From Zea mays (taxonomy: Eukaryota > Streptophyta > Magnoliopsida > Poales > Poaceae), in assembly GCF_902167145.1 (NCBI RefSeq), contig NC_050099.1, positions 12,166,434 through 12,230,433 on the forward strand: a DNA stretch of 64,000 nucleotides, written 5' to 3'. Each line of letters begins with the position of its first letter. Position 1 is the first letter of the stretch. Shown here piece after piece: positions 22,901 through 34,199 of this stretch. The notes under the pieces are model-generated. The model made no database searches. It was not told the DNA's origin and saw only the letters and a list, made by a program, of their open reading frames with translations. The position numbers were made by a program, and so were the translations under genes.

Positions 22901-25865
22901 CTTAATGAAATGACGCGCATTTCTCCTGCGCGGTTCGAGAAAAAAAAAGAATCACTTGCTTAGGGGTCAGGTAAGCCTCTCTATATATGGAGAGGTGATG
23001 TATCGATCTAATCAAGCAAGAATCAAGAAGGAAAACCGTTCCTTTATGCTTCCATGGGAAAGACCCCTGACCAGCCCCCTCAATCCTAGCTGCCGCCATA
23101 ATATATGGCCTGCACCCCCCCTCCCCCAACCGTAAGCCGTAGCCGCCGCCATAACATAGCTAGTTTCAATCTTTCCACACCAACAATAGTTTAAAGTCTT
23201 CAAGGCTTTGTTGTTGGTTAATGTTAAGGAGGATCTCATAATAATATTCACAAATCATGTCCCAGAGTACCAGTAATTCATTTGAATTCTATATATGGTC
23301 TGCCATTAATAGTCACTCAGACTGCCAAATGCGGTTGCAAGCCTACTGAAAATATTTCTTAGCACAAACAGTCTCAGGCATATTGCCACAACTGAACTCA
23401 GCTGGATGGTAACACAATATATATCTCTGTTTGCTCATCTGATCCTTATTCCTGCAATCCTGCATGTCTTCTGCAGCTGCTTGTCAGCAGTCTTTCATTT
23501 TTTTTGAAAGTGCCGGAGAGCTGCGATTCATTGAAATAGAGAGAAATAGGTCCCCATACAACCCCCACCTCTCATATGGTGACCAAGTATGAGAGGCGGC
23601 CAACATACATAAAAAATCTTGCTTCTGAAAAAACAAAACAACACAGCACTCGTCCCGACCAAAACCTAACTGTTAGGTTGATCCTTCTAGACCTAGGCTT
23701 TGGAGCTTCTTAGCTCCCGCCATGCACCAAAGGCTATGCTCATCATTGAGAATCCTCATGATCGAGTTGACTGAAGGAGAGGTGCCATAAAAAACACACA
23801 AGTTTCTTTGCTTCCAGAGACACCATGAAACTAGTATGAGGAGTTTACTCCCTTATCATCTTTCTTGGCTCTCTTCACTGTTCTTCACTACCAATTTTCA
23901 AAACTGGTGTCCTGCTGTCTGGACTAAGGCTGCAAGGTTCAGAGGCACAAGCAAGTTAAACCATACATGTCTAGCAACAACGCATGATGTTAAAAGGTGT
24001 TGTATTGCCTCTTCTTCCTGATCACAAAGAGGACATCTAATTGGATGAAAAAACTGAATTATGCCCAGCCAAGAGAGCCCTCCCTGAATATCCGTGACCC
24101 AAGAATCGTTGTACAAAGCTTCAGCCACAGTTCTAACTCTGGGTGATACTTGTGCAAAACCAAAAGGTGCAAGAATTTCAATTGAATGTGCAAGTATCCA
24201 GCAATCTGTCCAGAAGAGGGTGGTGTTCCCATTTCCTACCTCTGTAGTGACAACTGTGGCAAACAATGCTAATGCATTAGAATGGGAGGGAAGTTCCAGG
24301 TCATTCCATGGTCGTTGTGCTCTGGTCTTTTTATGCCACTGCCATCTTGTCTGTAAAGCCCAAGCCATGACCTCTAAATTGGGATGCCTAAGCCACCTAA
24401 GTCCAGTGGCCGAGTGACCTTTTCCCAGGCAACCAGACGACAACCTCCATTGGCTTTATCCTTTCCTTTCCATAAGAACCCTTTTCTGATTTTGTCAACA
24501 GCTTTGTTGAACCATTTTGGAACACTGATGGCAATCAACAAGTATATGGGCATGGCTGACAGTACAAAGCGTACCATTGTAGCACGACCAGCCCTATTCA
24601 TGAGTGATGCCTTTCAACTTGGTAGCTTGTCTACTATTTTCTCAATCCATGGCAACAGATGGGAATGATACTACTGCTCTTCTGGAGGTTTGCTTGCAAC
24701 CCAGAGGCTGCACCAAGGATGCTCAAAATATCCTTTGTAATGAGTAGCTCTTCATCAACAGGTTTAGTGAACAAGGCCACATAATCTGCATACAGAGACA
24801 GCCTCTGTCCAGAAACTCGTTGGGAAAGCGGCTGTAAAAGCTCCTCTCCTGTCTTTCACAAACAAGCTATTAAGCACATCCAGAACAATTATGAAGAGCA
24901 TAGGAGATAAGGGGTCCTCTTGCCGAAGCCCACATTGATGTTGGATGACCCCTCCTGGTACACCATTCAACAAAATACTAGTGGAGGTTGACAGCAGGTT
25001 TGATATCAGATTGCACCAAGAAAAGCTGAAACCCAAATGTGTCATAACCTCCATAAGGAAGGCCTAGGATACCGAATCAAAAGCTTTTGAAACATGGACC
25101 TTGAGGAAGATGCTTGGAACCTTTTGTCGATGTAAAACTTCCACTGTTTGATGAACTAAGATGAAATTGTCATGTATACTTCTTCCTTGTACGAAAGCGC
25201 TCTGATTTGTAGCTATCATGGTGGGCCGAAAATCTTTGGCCATCAAACAGTCTTTCATTTTGACACAAGTGGACTGAAAAGAGGAATGGTTCACCTTCAT
25301 GGCTAGGCCAAAGTTCAGAAACATGTGACGTTGCTGCTTCATAACATTTGCTTATCCTGAGGTCTCTTTTGCCAAGAACTCATGCTGTGGTGGACAATGT
25401 ACTTACTAATATAAAGCAGGAGTTTCATCTGTGCGTCGTCCCCCTCCCCACGCGCGCGTTCCCCACACACCAGCGAAATATAAAAAAAACTGCAGCTGTC
25501 AAGATTCAAACCGTGGTCTCTAGGAAGAGGGCATTCAATTAGATGATTGTTCTTCCCTGGGAAGATGGTTCAAAGTTCTCTGATTATAACACATACTGTA
25601 GTCAGTAGCCAAAAATATTAAGTAGCATGAGATTTATTTGGTCTTCCATCTCATTGCCTTTTCCAGGATATGTCAAGTCTTGGACAAAACTTCACCAATT
25701 GCAATTTGCTAATAAAATAACATTCCTATGGTTGTGTGGTGTGTTGCTCATCGTTTCTCCCTCTTCTTTTCCAGGGACACTGTCGGTGCTTTATTTGACG
25801 AGCTGGTTATAAACACCAAGAAGCTTGTGACATCAACATCAAAAGGAATCGAAAAATGGCGTTGA
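19920..25865 (+). CDS. Small glycine-rich membrane-type protein, 138 aa, three exons
   Basis: Exons 19920-20073, 21804-21975 and 25775-25865 join into 417 bp with no internal stop. All introns are GT-AG; the second donor is AT/GTAAGT. The ATG at 19920 starts M-G-T-K-K, followed by a glycine run and an L-L-W-R-L-P motif. Residues about 33-84 are glycine-rich and hydrophobic (G-x-G-x-G repeats with single Cys), likely to sit in a membrane. The tail is charged, with A-Y-D-E-K-K-K-Y-S-N-V-G and N-T-K-K-L-V, ending in K-W-R. Similar uncharacterised proteins exist in other plants as far as I recall. The chloroplast lipid-transport protein TGD5 has a comparable glycine pattern but is not clearly the same family. 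Reading past the exon 2 donor would stop after one codon, so splicing decides the last 30 residues. The 3.8-kb second intron holds LINE fragments. Function unknown. Confidence 0.82.
22140..23270. other. Repeat-derived DNA in intron 2 of the glycine-rich gene
   Basis: The sequence at about 22175-22590 resembles a small copia-type LTR (TGTTGGGCCC start; a GGGAATATAAATATAGG promoter-like motif). 22583-23060 looks like a second old repeat beginning TGTTAGAGGC, into which the LINE 3' fragment at 22690 inserted. I could not confirm target duplications for either, so boundaries and identity are uncertain. No gene. Confidence 0.3.
22690..22952 (+). mobile_element. 5'-truncated LINE 3' end with poly(A)
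   Basis: About 260 bp ending in a short A run (about 22940-22949) after the phrase CTTAATGAAATGACGCGCA, typical of grass L1 3' ends. A duplication AAGAATCAC(A/T)TGCTT flanks it, at about 22674-22689 and after the A run. It carries no coding sequence. It is a target-primed insertion in the intron, in the sense orientation of the host gene. Confidence 0.65.
23495..25345 (-). pseudogene. Degraded L1-type LINE ORF2 (RT and C-terminal zinc finger), antisense in intron 2
   Basis: Minus-strand pieces in several frames give, in order from 25345: the RT part with F-V-Q-G-R-S-I-H-D-N and the S-K-A-F-D-S segment; G-L-R-Q-E-D-P-L-S-P-M-L-F; the catalytic box changed from Y-A-D-D to Y-A-D-Y (24781-24792); a W-K-G-K segment near 24470; and the zf-RVT domain (R-C-P-L-C-x9-H-L-L) near 24010. 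The left end at 23495 has a T run, the poly(A) tail of the minus strand. Multiple stops and frameshifts show an old dead copy without ORF1, endonuclease or 5' end. Confidence 0.82.
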
Positions 25866-26732
25866 GCGGCAGCACTGCATTGTTGTCTCTATAATCGCCT
25901 TGAATTGTATCAACGGAGATTGCGAGCAGCAGTTATCTTGAACAGGCAGGACCTGGCCCTAGAATGCAGCCTGTTGCATGTCGTGACTTTCTTTCTATTG
26001 TTCGTCAGCTAGTAGCTTTGTATTTAGGTAGGATCCTGAGATAATACATATTATTTCTGGTCGATATTTATTAGTTGCATTGAACTGTATTCTGGGTTGC
26101 TCATCACTTATATGTTAAATTGGAGGAAAATTGATGCTATGAGCTTCAGGTGAATCTGTTTCGTGCCTGTTTTCTTTCACCCTTCTGATATCAGTGTGTG
26201 GCCTGCAATTGTTGTCTTGACTGACTGTCTCTCTCAGGCTATCCTCGCCACCGTCTATTTTAAACTAGTATGTCTGACGAAAAAGTGTTATGTATAAAAG
26301 TATTTTACATGTGTATTTAACTTTACTGATATGGACAACCTTACATTACTCTGGTTGGTTCCCCTGGTCCTCTGGGTCTATGTCTCTCCTGTTTGGACCA
26401 TTTGGCCCTAACTGAAGAACCCTTTGGTCTCGCTATCCTGTTTGGACCATTTGGCCCTAACTAACGGACAAGTTCAGAAGAGGACCTAAAGCTGCCACAT
26501 CATCACCCTCATCTGCCAAGTAAGCGCATCCTGCCCAATCGCATCCAAGCAACAGATAGCCCCCATGGGCACCCAGCCAATGGCAGCTCCTATGGCCAAA
26601 TCTCTGCTTGGCCCACAGCATCCTCCGATCCTCATTTCCATCCATTTAAACTAGCTCGCCTTTCCCTCCACAAACACCCATCAGCCATCCCCTTTTGCTG
26701 CAAATCTTTCTCTGAATTGTGGGTCTCCGACA
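25866..26732. promoter_or_regulatory. Intergenic region and probable Lhcb5 promoter
   Basis: 25866 to about 26300 is likely the 3' untranslated region and end of the glycine-rich gene. A 26-bp unit, CCTGTTTGGACCATTTGGCC plus CTAACT, occurs at about 26390 and 26440. Two CCAAT boxes (near 26536 and 26579) and a TTTAAA (about 26645) lie upstream of the Lhcb5 ATG. I see no classical TATA box, so the transcription start is a guess. Confidence 0.4.
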
Positions 26733-28407
<1,675 letters not shown>

Positions 28408-30110
28408 GGACGGACGCCACGCCGCCGAGCAATGCCAAGTCATGCGCTGCTGCATGCCGTCTTTGATTTTACCGGGATAAAAAGCTGTATGTGAGGGTCT
28501 GAAGAATGTGCAATGCCCACGCGTGTAAATTATCGAGAGGGGGAACAAACCTTTTCATTCTGATTGTGATATGACTGCTGCTTCCATTGGTGCCTGAGAC
28601 ATGCTACTTACTTAAGTTAATTTGTGTTTTAGGATCAGTTTGGTACATCTCTCATTTCTAATTCTTAATTGAGTAATTCTGGTGGAAGAACACATTCTTA
28701 ATTCTTAAAATTTACTTCTTCATTCTCCGATAGCATGATTCTGGTAGGGACAAGCGAGAATCAACCTAAGTGTTTAGCTAAAAAAACAGTATCTCGACCT
28801 TTTCTTCAGAAGCCTGTTTTTCCAACTTTGAGAATATACTTAAGAATACCGAGTCCAGGGTTTAGTCGGTCGTTGGGTGTGCCCTTTTCTCTTCGTTGCC
28901 ATGTGGTATACATGCATATAAGGTCTAGTTTGGGTCTTTGGGAGGAAGGGAGACTAAACCTAGGGAGGAATCCCCCAACCTCCCATATATAACTAACTAT
29001 CTTATTCAAATGTCACTCTCGTAGATTATTTACCTTGGGAAATAAGGGATCCCAAGAAGATTTCGGTTTCCAATCTCACCCTAAAAGCCTCAAGTATGTT
29101 GGGCCTAAAATATGAGTCCAACTCTCTCAGCCCGATTAAATAAGGCCTAAACGGGGCTAAGCTCCCGTCAAATCACTTCAAGTTCTTGCCGGGTCTAAAG
29201 GGGGCTAAATGAGGCCTAAAACCGCTTTTGATATATATTTCATTAACTTTTTGAATCTTTTCTACCAAAATTCAAATTGTATTTATGACTTGACGTATAC
29301 ATACCGTTCTTACCTATTCAGATTCCTGCATGGAACCATAAACAAGGCAATACAATTTAAAACAATGATACCTCTTCCTTTAATCAACCCTTTATGAAGA
29401 GATTGATTAGAGAAAGAAGGTTTGAACCAAGGTATAACAAGTGAGGAATTGAATACACAAGAACATTTAAATCAACTCGTCATAATCATGTTTTTTCGTC
29501 CTTATTCCTTTTTGGTTACACAAATTCATAATGATACCTTCGGGAGCTTCAACGAAGGTTTGAAGTCAAGAAAGTATTAAAACTTTGTAAGCTGAGCGAT
29601 TCCGTGAAGAGCTCTATCAACCCCTGCCTCCTAATGCATGACATTGTACCTCTATTTATAATGGCGATCTGGAGTACAACTTCGTATGAAATTACAATCA
29701 TATCCTTCAACTTTATACATATAAGGTACAAGATCTGCTGAGATCCTCATCCTTTCCTTTCGAAGGCATGTCGTGTTCGTCTCCTGATCCCTTCTTTGTC
29801 ATGTACTTGCTGCTTCAATTGTGTTGAAGAGCTTCGACTAAACAATGGGTTTGGAGCTTCGTCCTTTAGCTTCATTCGTTGTGACGAGGTTTGCTCTGAA
29901 AGTGAACAATGAAGCAGTTTAAATGTTAAATCTTGTTAGTTCAAGGGACCTTCGGCTAAGGCATCCACCTAACAGTACCCCTCATGGTACTAGTTTGTTT
30001 TCTATAATAGACTCGGACCACAAAATAAACAAAGGAGGTTTTATGCTGAAGGTCTGAAAACACTTTTATGGAGCTCGTTATTGAAAACATTTTTGTATAT
30101 ATATAATATA
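28408..30110. other. Lhcb5 3' region and intergenic DNA without a recognised gene
   Basis: 28408 to about 28560 is the likely Lhcb5 3' untranslated region. The phrase GATCAGTTTGGTACATCTC near 28635 resembles a hAT-type MITE border. From about 29380 to 30060 the sequence looks like decayed retroelement DNA, with several CTTCG-rich phrases, but no domain, LTR pair or target duplication can be shown. No credible ORF. Confidence 0.35.
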
Positions 30111-30528
30111 CTAGTTAGTTGCCCGTACGTTGCGACGGTACACGAACATCGCTGGTAAAAGCATTAGTAGTAATTAATTTTGGATCACTTCATGAGATGT
30201 GCTCTCCCGACAGGAGGAAAAGGAGGAAAGACCCATTCATTTTTTATTCATCAATTAGAACAAAGTAGAAGAAGCAACTAAACACCATAAATGTTCATAT
30301 ATCAAACCCATATATTGTCTAATAGCTACACCTGTGGTCAACAAGATGTTATTAATCAATTATGAGATTTCTTATGGATACGCGATGTGTCAATACTAAT
30401 ACACCATTTTTCCTCAAAAACAATGATATAGGGATATGCTATTTTGTAAACATTAGTAAAGATTTGTAAATAGTTTATATTGGCTAATTATTGATAATAG
30501 TTGTCTTCGGATATTCTGCATCGTGCCC

Positions 30529-30720
30529 CTGACATAGTAGTCGACGGCCTGCTGCAGGGGTAGGCCCTTGTACTCCATGACAGTGGCCATGTCCCACTTG
30601 AGCGTGCCCGACACGACGCACGCGCCACATGTGTATGTGCCGAACCTGATCAGCGGTGAATCCCTAATGCGCCCGAGCATCTTGCTCATCAACCGTCTGT
30701 GGACATGGCCGCCGCACACC
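30529..30720 (-). pseudogene. Captured fragment of an isoaspartyl peptidase/L-asparaginase gene
   Basis: The minus-strand frame shows L-M-S-K-M-L-G-R-I-R-D-S-P-L-I, then G-T-Y-T-C-G-A-C, then V-M-E-Y-K-G-L-P-L-Q-Q-A-V-D-Y. These match the plant N-terminal-nucleophile asparaginase region around the G-D-S-P-L-I-G-A-G-T-Y motif just downstream of the nucleophile Thr. The key Gly/Ala positions are changed (R-D-S-P-L-I-R-F), the segment before M-E-Y-K is altered, and neither the N-terminal nor the C-terminal part is present. It is a non-functional exon piece. Confidence 0.72.
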
Positions 30721-31191
30721 CCAACGTCTTCGATGCGTACACACTGATGGGAACTCGTTCATCACCATGCCCGCCTTGTGTACGTTGTCGCTATCCACGC
30801 TACACTTGTCCATTCACGCTGCATTTGTCCATCCCCATCGGTGGGATGAGGTAGTCGAACTGAGCGAGCACGAAAACTAGGAAAAAAGAACAATCATGGT
30901 TGATGACCAAGATGAGGAGTAAGAAAATGATGGACAACCTCTTTCCTCGGCCAAACACCCTATTAATGCATTTAAGGGGAACATGTTATATAAATAATAA
31001 ATGTAGAAAAGGGAAGAAAAAAAAGGAAAATCATAACTTGCTCCCGTATTCTTTTACTTTTATACCCTCCTTTTTCTTCCTAAATTCTGGGTTACGTTCA
31101 CGCACATGGGCAGTTGGGCTTCCACCAACCATCGTATTGGGATTTTTTTCTCCCAGAGAAGTTCCCTCTCTCTGTTCCTGACGCGACCAGC

Positions 31192-32155
31192 TCAGCTCTT
31201 CTTCCACTCCTCGGCGGCGCGGTCAGTGCCCGCGAGGTAGCCCTTCTTCCTCCTCTCGGCGCGCCCGCAGGCGCACACGATTGCGAAGCAGGCCGCGTAC
31301 ACGCGCCAGTTGGCGCGGGGCACGGCCCCTGCCATGGCGCGGTGGAAGACGACGACAAAGTAGTGCATGCCGGCGGCGAGGCTGACCACCATCTGCGCGA
31401 GCTCGAGGGCCTTGGCGGCGTCCCGTTGCCATCGTCCTCGAGGGAGGCGGTGCCCGAAAGACGACGACGAGGTCCACCAGCTGGAGCACGAGGTAGGCCA
31501 TGAAGTCGAGTGACTGTGCAGCCTGCGTCCAGGCGTAGGCGGCGGGGGAGACCACATGGACGAAGCGCAGCGGCTCCAGCCCCGTGGCGACCACGATGAG
31601 CGCGAGCGTCGCGGAGTAGATGGCGAGGTACGCCTGCGCCAGCAGCAGCGCGCGGTGGAGGAGCGGCAGGTACGGGCCCATGCGCCGCACTAGCGCGGTG
31701 AGCATGAAGAGCGGCAACAGCACCGCCGCTGATGCCGCGGAGGCGGCCACCACCACCCACCGGCCGCCGAGAATCAGGCGCACGCCGTCGGCGATCCCGG
31801 CGTTCACCGTGGACAGGTACACCTTGGAGTGCTGCGAGAGGCGCGCTAGGTCTGGCATCAGCGTCTCCTGCAGCCGACTGGGCAGGTCCTGGAACTCGAA
31901 GATGAGGTTGTTGATGCCTTCCTCTGCCTGCTTGGTCAACACCACGTCCTCCTCAACCTCCACCTCCGCCGCCGACTCCTCCTTGCTGATGACGGTCGCA
32001 TTGGCTTTTGCCTTGGCGTCGGCAAGCACCGGCGCCTTCTTCGCCTTCCCAGCCGCGACGGCAGCCTCAGATTTGGCGCCCGTTTTGGAAACCTTGGTGG
32101 ACTTTGCCAAATCGGCGCTCTTGCCCTTGGCGCGAGGTGTGGGGGGAGGGGGCAA
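31192..32155 (-). pseudogene. Captured, frameshifted gene for a plant membrane protein of unknown function
   Basis: The minus-strand frame starts M-P-P-P-P-T-P at 32155. It has a Lys/Ala-rich N-terminus (about 1-65), an amphipathic segment with L-P-S-R-L-Q-E-T-L, then at least three hydrophobic helices (about residues 130-155, 165-190 and 215-235). Near 31455 the frame shifts; the other frame then continues with A-L-E-L-A-Q-M-V-V-S-L-A-A-G and ends in E-E-W-K-K-S at about 31195. With the shift, the total would be about 320 aa. Several V-V-V runs look like Ala-to-Val changes from cytosine deamination. I do not recognise the family. It lies wholly inside the Helitron, so it is a captured near-complete copy and now probably dead. 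Confidence 0.6.
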
Positions 32156-32204
32156 AACCGTGCACCGTGAACGCCTACACTATAGTCTTAAATAGTAGTA
32201 GAGA

Positions 32205-32393
32205 TTGGTCGGCTTGGCACTGGCATCCGCGGTCGAATTGGCCGCCAGCGGTTTCTTCGCCTTCCCAGCCGCGACGACAGCCTCAGATTTGACGCCCGTC
32301 TTGGAAACCTTGGTGGACTTTGCCAAATCGGCGCCCTTGCCCTTGGCGCGGGGTGTGGGGGGAGGGGGCAGAACCATGCACCATGAACGCCTA

Positions 32394-32394
<1 letters not shown>
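32205..32394 (-). pseudogene. Second copy of the 5' end of the same membrane-protein gene
   Basis: The minus-strand frame from 32377 encodes a Pro-rich start and the same Lys/Ala-rich segment (A-D-L-A-K-S-T-K-V-S-K-T-G) as the Helitron copy at 32155, with a few substitutions. It stops being similar after about 45 codons. The Helitron 5' end abuts it at 32204/32205. The shared sequence continues upstream as far as the C-C-T-A-C-A-C-T-A-T phrase, where this copy enters a (TA)n tract. Confidence 0.65.

Positions 32395-32468
<74 letters not shown>
32395..32468. repeat. (TA)n microsatellite, about 36 units
   Basis: An uninterrupted TA run of roughly 72 bases follows the gene fragment. It is expected to be highly variable in length between lines and hard to assemble exactly. 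The Ile-Tyr frames through it are not genes. Confidence 0.95.
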
Positions 32469-32469
<1 letters not shown>

Positions 32470-32684
32470 TGAAAAGTGAATTTGGCCCACATGCAGCGAA
32501 TGAGGGCTTTTTAACTCCTCGAAGTTAGCACTTTCAACTATAAATTGAGTTGCAGCACTAATGGCCAGGCAATGATATTTCATGTTTTCGCCAATCTGCT
32601 GCTGCCATTTCCATTGCCTCCAAAGCTACTTCACTCGCATGCTTTTCTCGAATCCCAAAATCTGCCACCTTCGAAGCTCTGTAG

Positions 32685-33185
32685 ATGGCTAGAGAAGGGA
32701 TGAGTTCTGAGCTTACCATCATGGTGTACTTGGGTGCTGCTAAGAGAGTTGTGACTGACGAAGTTGCCGAAGGTACCGAAGTTGCTAAAGACATCCTAGC
32801 TGATCTATCCAAAAAATCTAGTGAGGATTGTGAAGAATTTGAGTTTGAAGAAGACGACGACAATAACCCCCCTCGAAGCCAGTCAAGTGATTTTTGGAAA
32901 ATCGACGATGAAGAAGGGTCACATTGAGGTGATGAAGAGATTAAAGCTTGTTGAAATTATTAGGCTTTGGGGAAAGGATACTATCCCACTCTTGGAGAAA
33001 GATGAAGTAGTGGCGTTCCGACGTTTTTTTCAAAGCTAGACTACGGTTTCCTCTGCACAAGATAGTTGCAGAGGTTTTGGAAAAATATGAAATATATCTT
33101 CATCATCTGACTCCAAATGCTAAAATGAGACTTGGGGTCTTTATTTGGGTTGTCTGGAGCCAAGGCGTGTAGCCCAATGCAGAAA
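32685..33185 (+). pseudogene. Decayed ORF of a gypsy-type transposon (PF04195-like domain)
   Basis: In the plus strand, frames read an acidic Ser/Glu/Asp-rich part (32685-32927). After a frame change come K-D-E-V-V-A-F-R-R-F-F, then L-R-F-P-L-H-K-I-V-A-E-V-L-E-K-Y and L-T-P-N-A-K-M-R-L-G-V-F-I-W. The last segments match the domain called 'putative gypsy type transposon', common as an extra ORF in Tat/Athila-type elements of grasses. Stops at 33037 and 33169 and a frameshift show it is dead. No LTR was found next to it. Confidence 0.55.
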
Positions 33186-34199
33186 AAGATTTGCTATAAA
33201 CTTAATCCCATATACTAAAGTAAAAGTAATATAAATGTTGAAGGTAAAAAAACTAATCCGAAACTCTAGTTACAGAGATCTAAATCTAGATGAAAACTAA
33301 TCTTATCGTAATAGCTACTGAATACCACTAAAATGAAGATATATATATATGCTAAGTTATGGTAAAATCTTGTTCCTACTCAATTTGCCACAACACCTTC
33401 AAAGATTTGATATAAATACATCCACAATGCCTCAACCATTATGGAAAAAAGAGAAAAATGAAAACCCTAATTAAACATTAATCTACCATTAAAACTTCCA
33501 AAAGATGCTTGATTTACATTTACTTACCTTTGAATGCCTCCTCCATGAAAGGAATCAAAATCAAAATGCGCCCCCAAGATTTCCAATATTTGGGAGGTAG
33601 CTCAAGGCCTCCCTACTTTCCTCCTTGGGTTACAACAGAAATCACTATAAAGAAGGGGGTTTGATACTTATACACAATATCATTCATAAAGGTGGCTTCT
33701 GATTAATAAGCCACCTCTGAAAGTACTTTTGCGCATGTGACTTTTGTTAACAATCACATCTATAAACAGTAGTATTGATAGAGACAGCTATCAAAAACAA
33801 CTGCCTTAGAAGATGCATTAGCAGAGACGGCTGCTGATGGAGCGCCTCTATAAGGTTGTCTCCAATAGCTTATTCATCCCATCTTCTATCATATCTTTTA
33901 TAGTATACAAGGTAAAACGATGTTTTACACGACCCTATGCATGATCTACTAGAGACAACCTAAATATATCTTCAGAAAGATCTTGCTTGGGGAGCAATAA
34001 GACAGAGGAGGCCATTGACTGAGGCCACATCTGCCTAAAATAGGCCATATACTACCAGACTCACCTTCCAGGCTTTGTCGAGTGTTTCACTCGGCAAAGT
34101 ACACTCGACAAATACTTTATCAGTAAAGGGTTTTTTGTCGAGTGTACTCGGCAAAGACTTTGCTGAGTGTCGAAAAACACTCAGCAAAGAAAAGTATTC
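33186..34199. mobile_element. Probable CACTA-type subterminal repeats
   Basis: Between about 34070 and 34195 there are many direct and inverted copies of (C/T)GAGTG and CTCGGCAAAG-like words such as TTTGTCGAGTGT. These are typical of the ends of maize CACTA elements. A hairpin GGTGGCTT...AAGCCACC is at about 33685-33715. The terminal CACTA motif itself is not visible because element E3 inserted here at 34200. 33186-33680 shows no gene. Confidence 0.5.

Larger units (their letters stand above)
30111..32204 (-). mobile_element. Complete Helitron with two captured gene fragments
   Basis: On the minus strand it starts TCTCTACTACTATTTAAG at 32204, preceded by A. It ends with a hairpin CCGTCGCAACGTACGG and then GGCAACTAACTAG at 30111, followed by T. 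These are the defining Helitron ends and the A/T target, without a target duplication. It is 2094 bp and has no Rep/helicase, so it is non-autonomous. It carries an asparaginase fragment and a membrane-protein fragment, both in the Helitron's sense orientation. Confidence 0.85.

Noticed and set aside
23836..24668. Plus-strand frames in intron 2 of the glycine-rich gene
   Set aside because: They are shadows of the antisense LINE RT and zinc-finger segments.
31620..32195. 191-codon plus-strand frame over the Helitron cargo
   Set aside because: Shadow of the minus-strand membrane-protein fragment; Ser/Arg/Ala-rich with no motif.
32188..32583. Frames with long Ile-Tyr runs around 32400
   Set aside because: They are produced by the (TA)n microsatellite.
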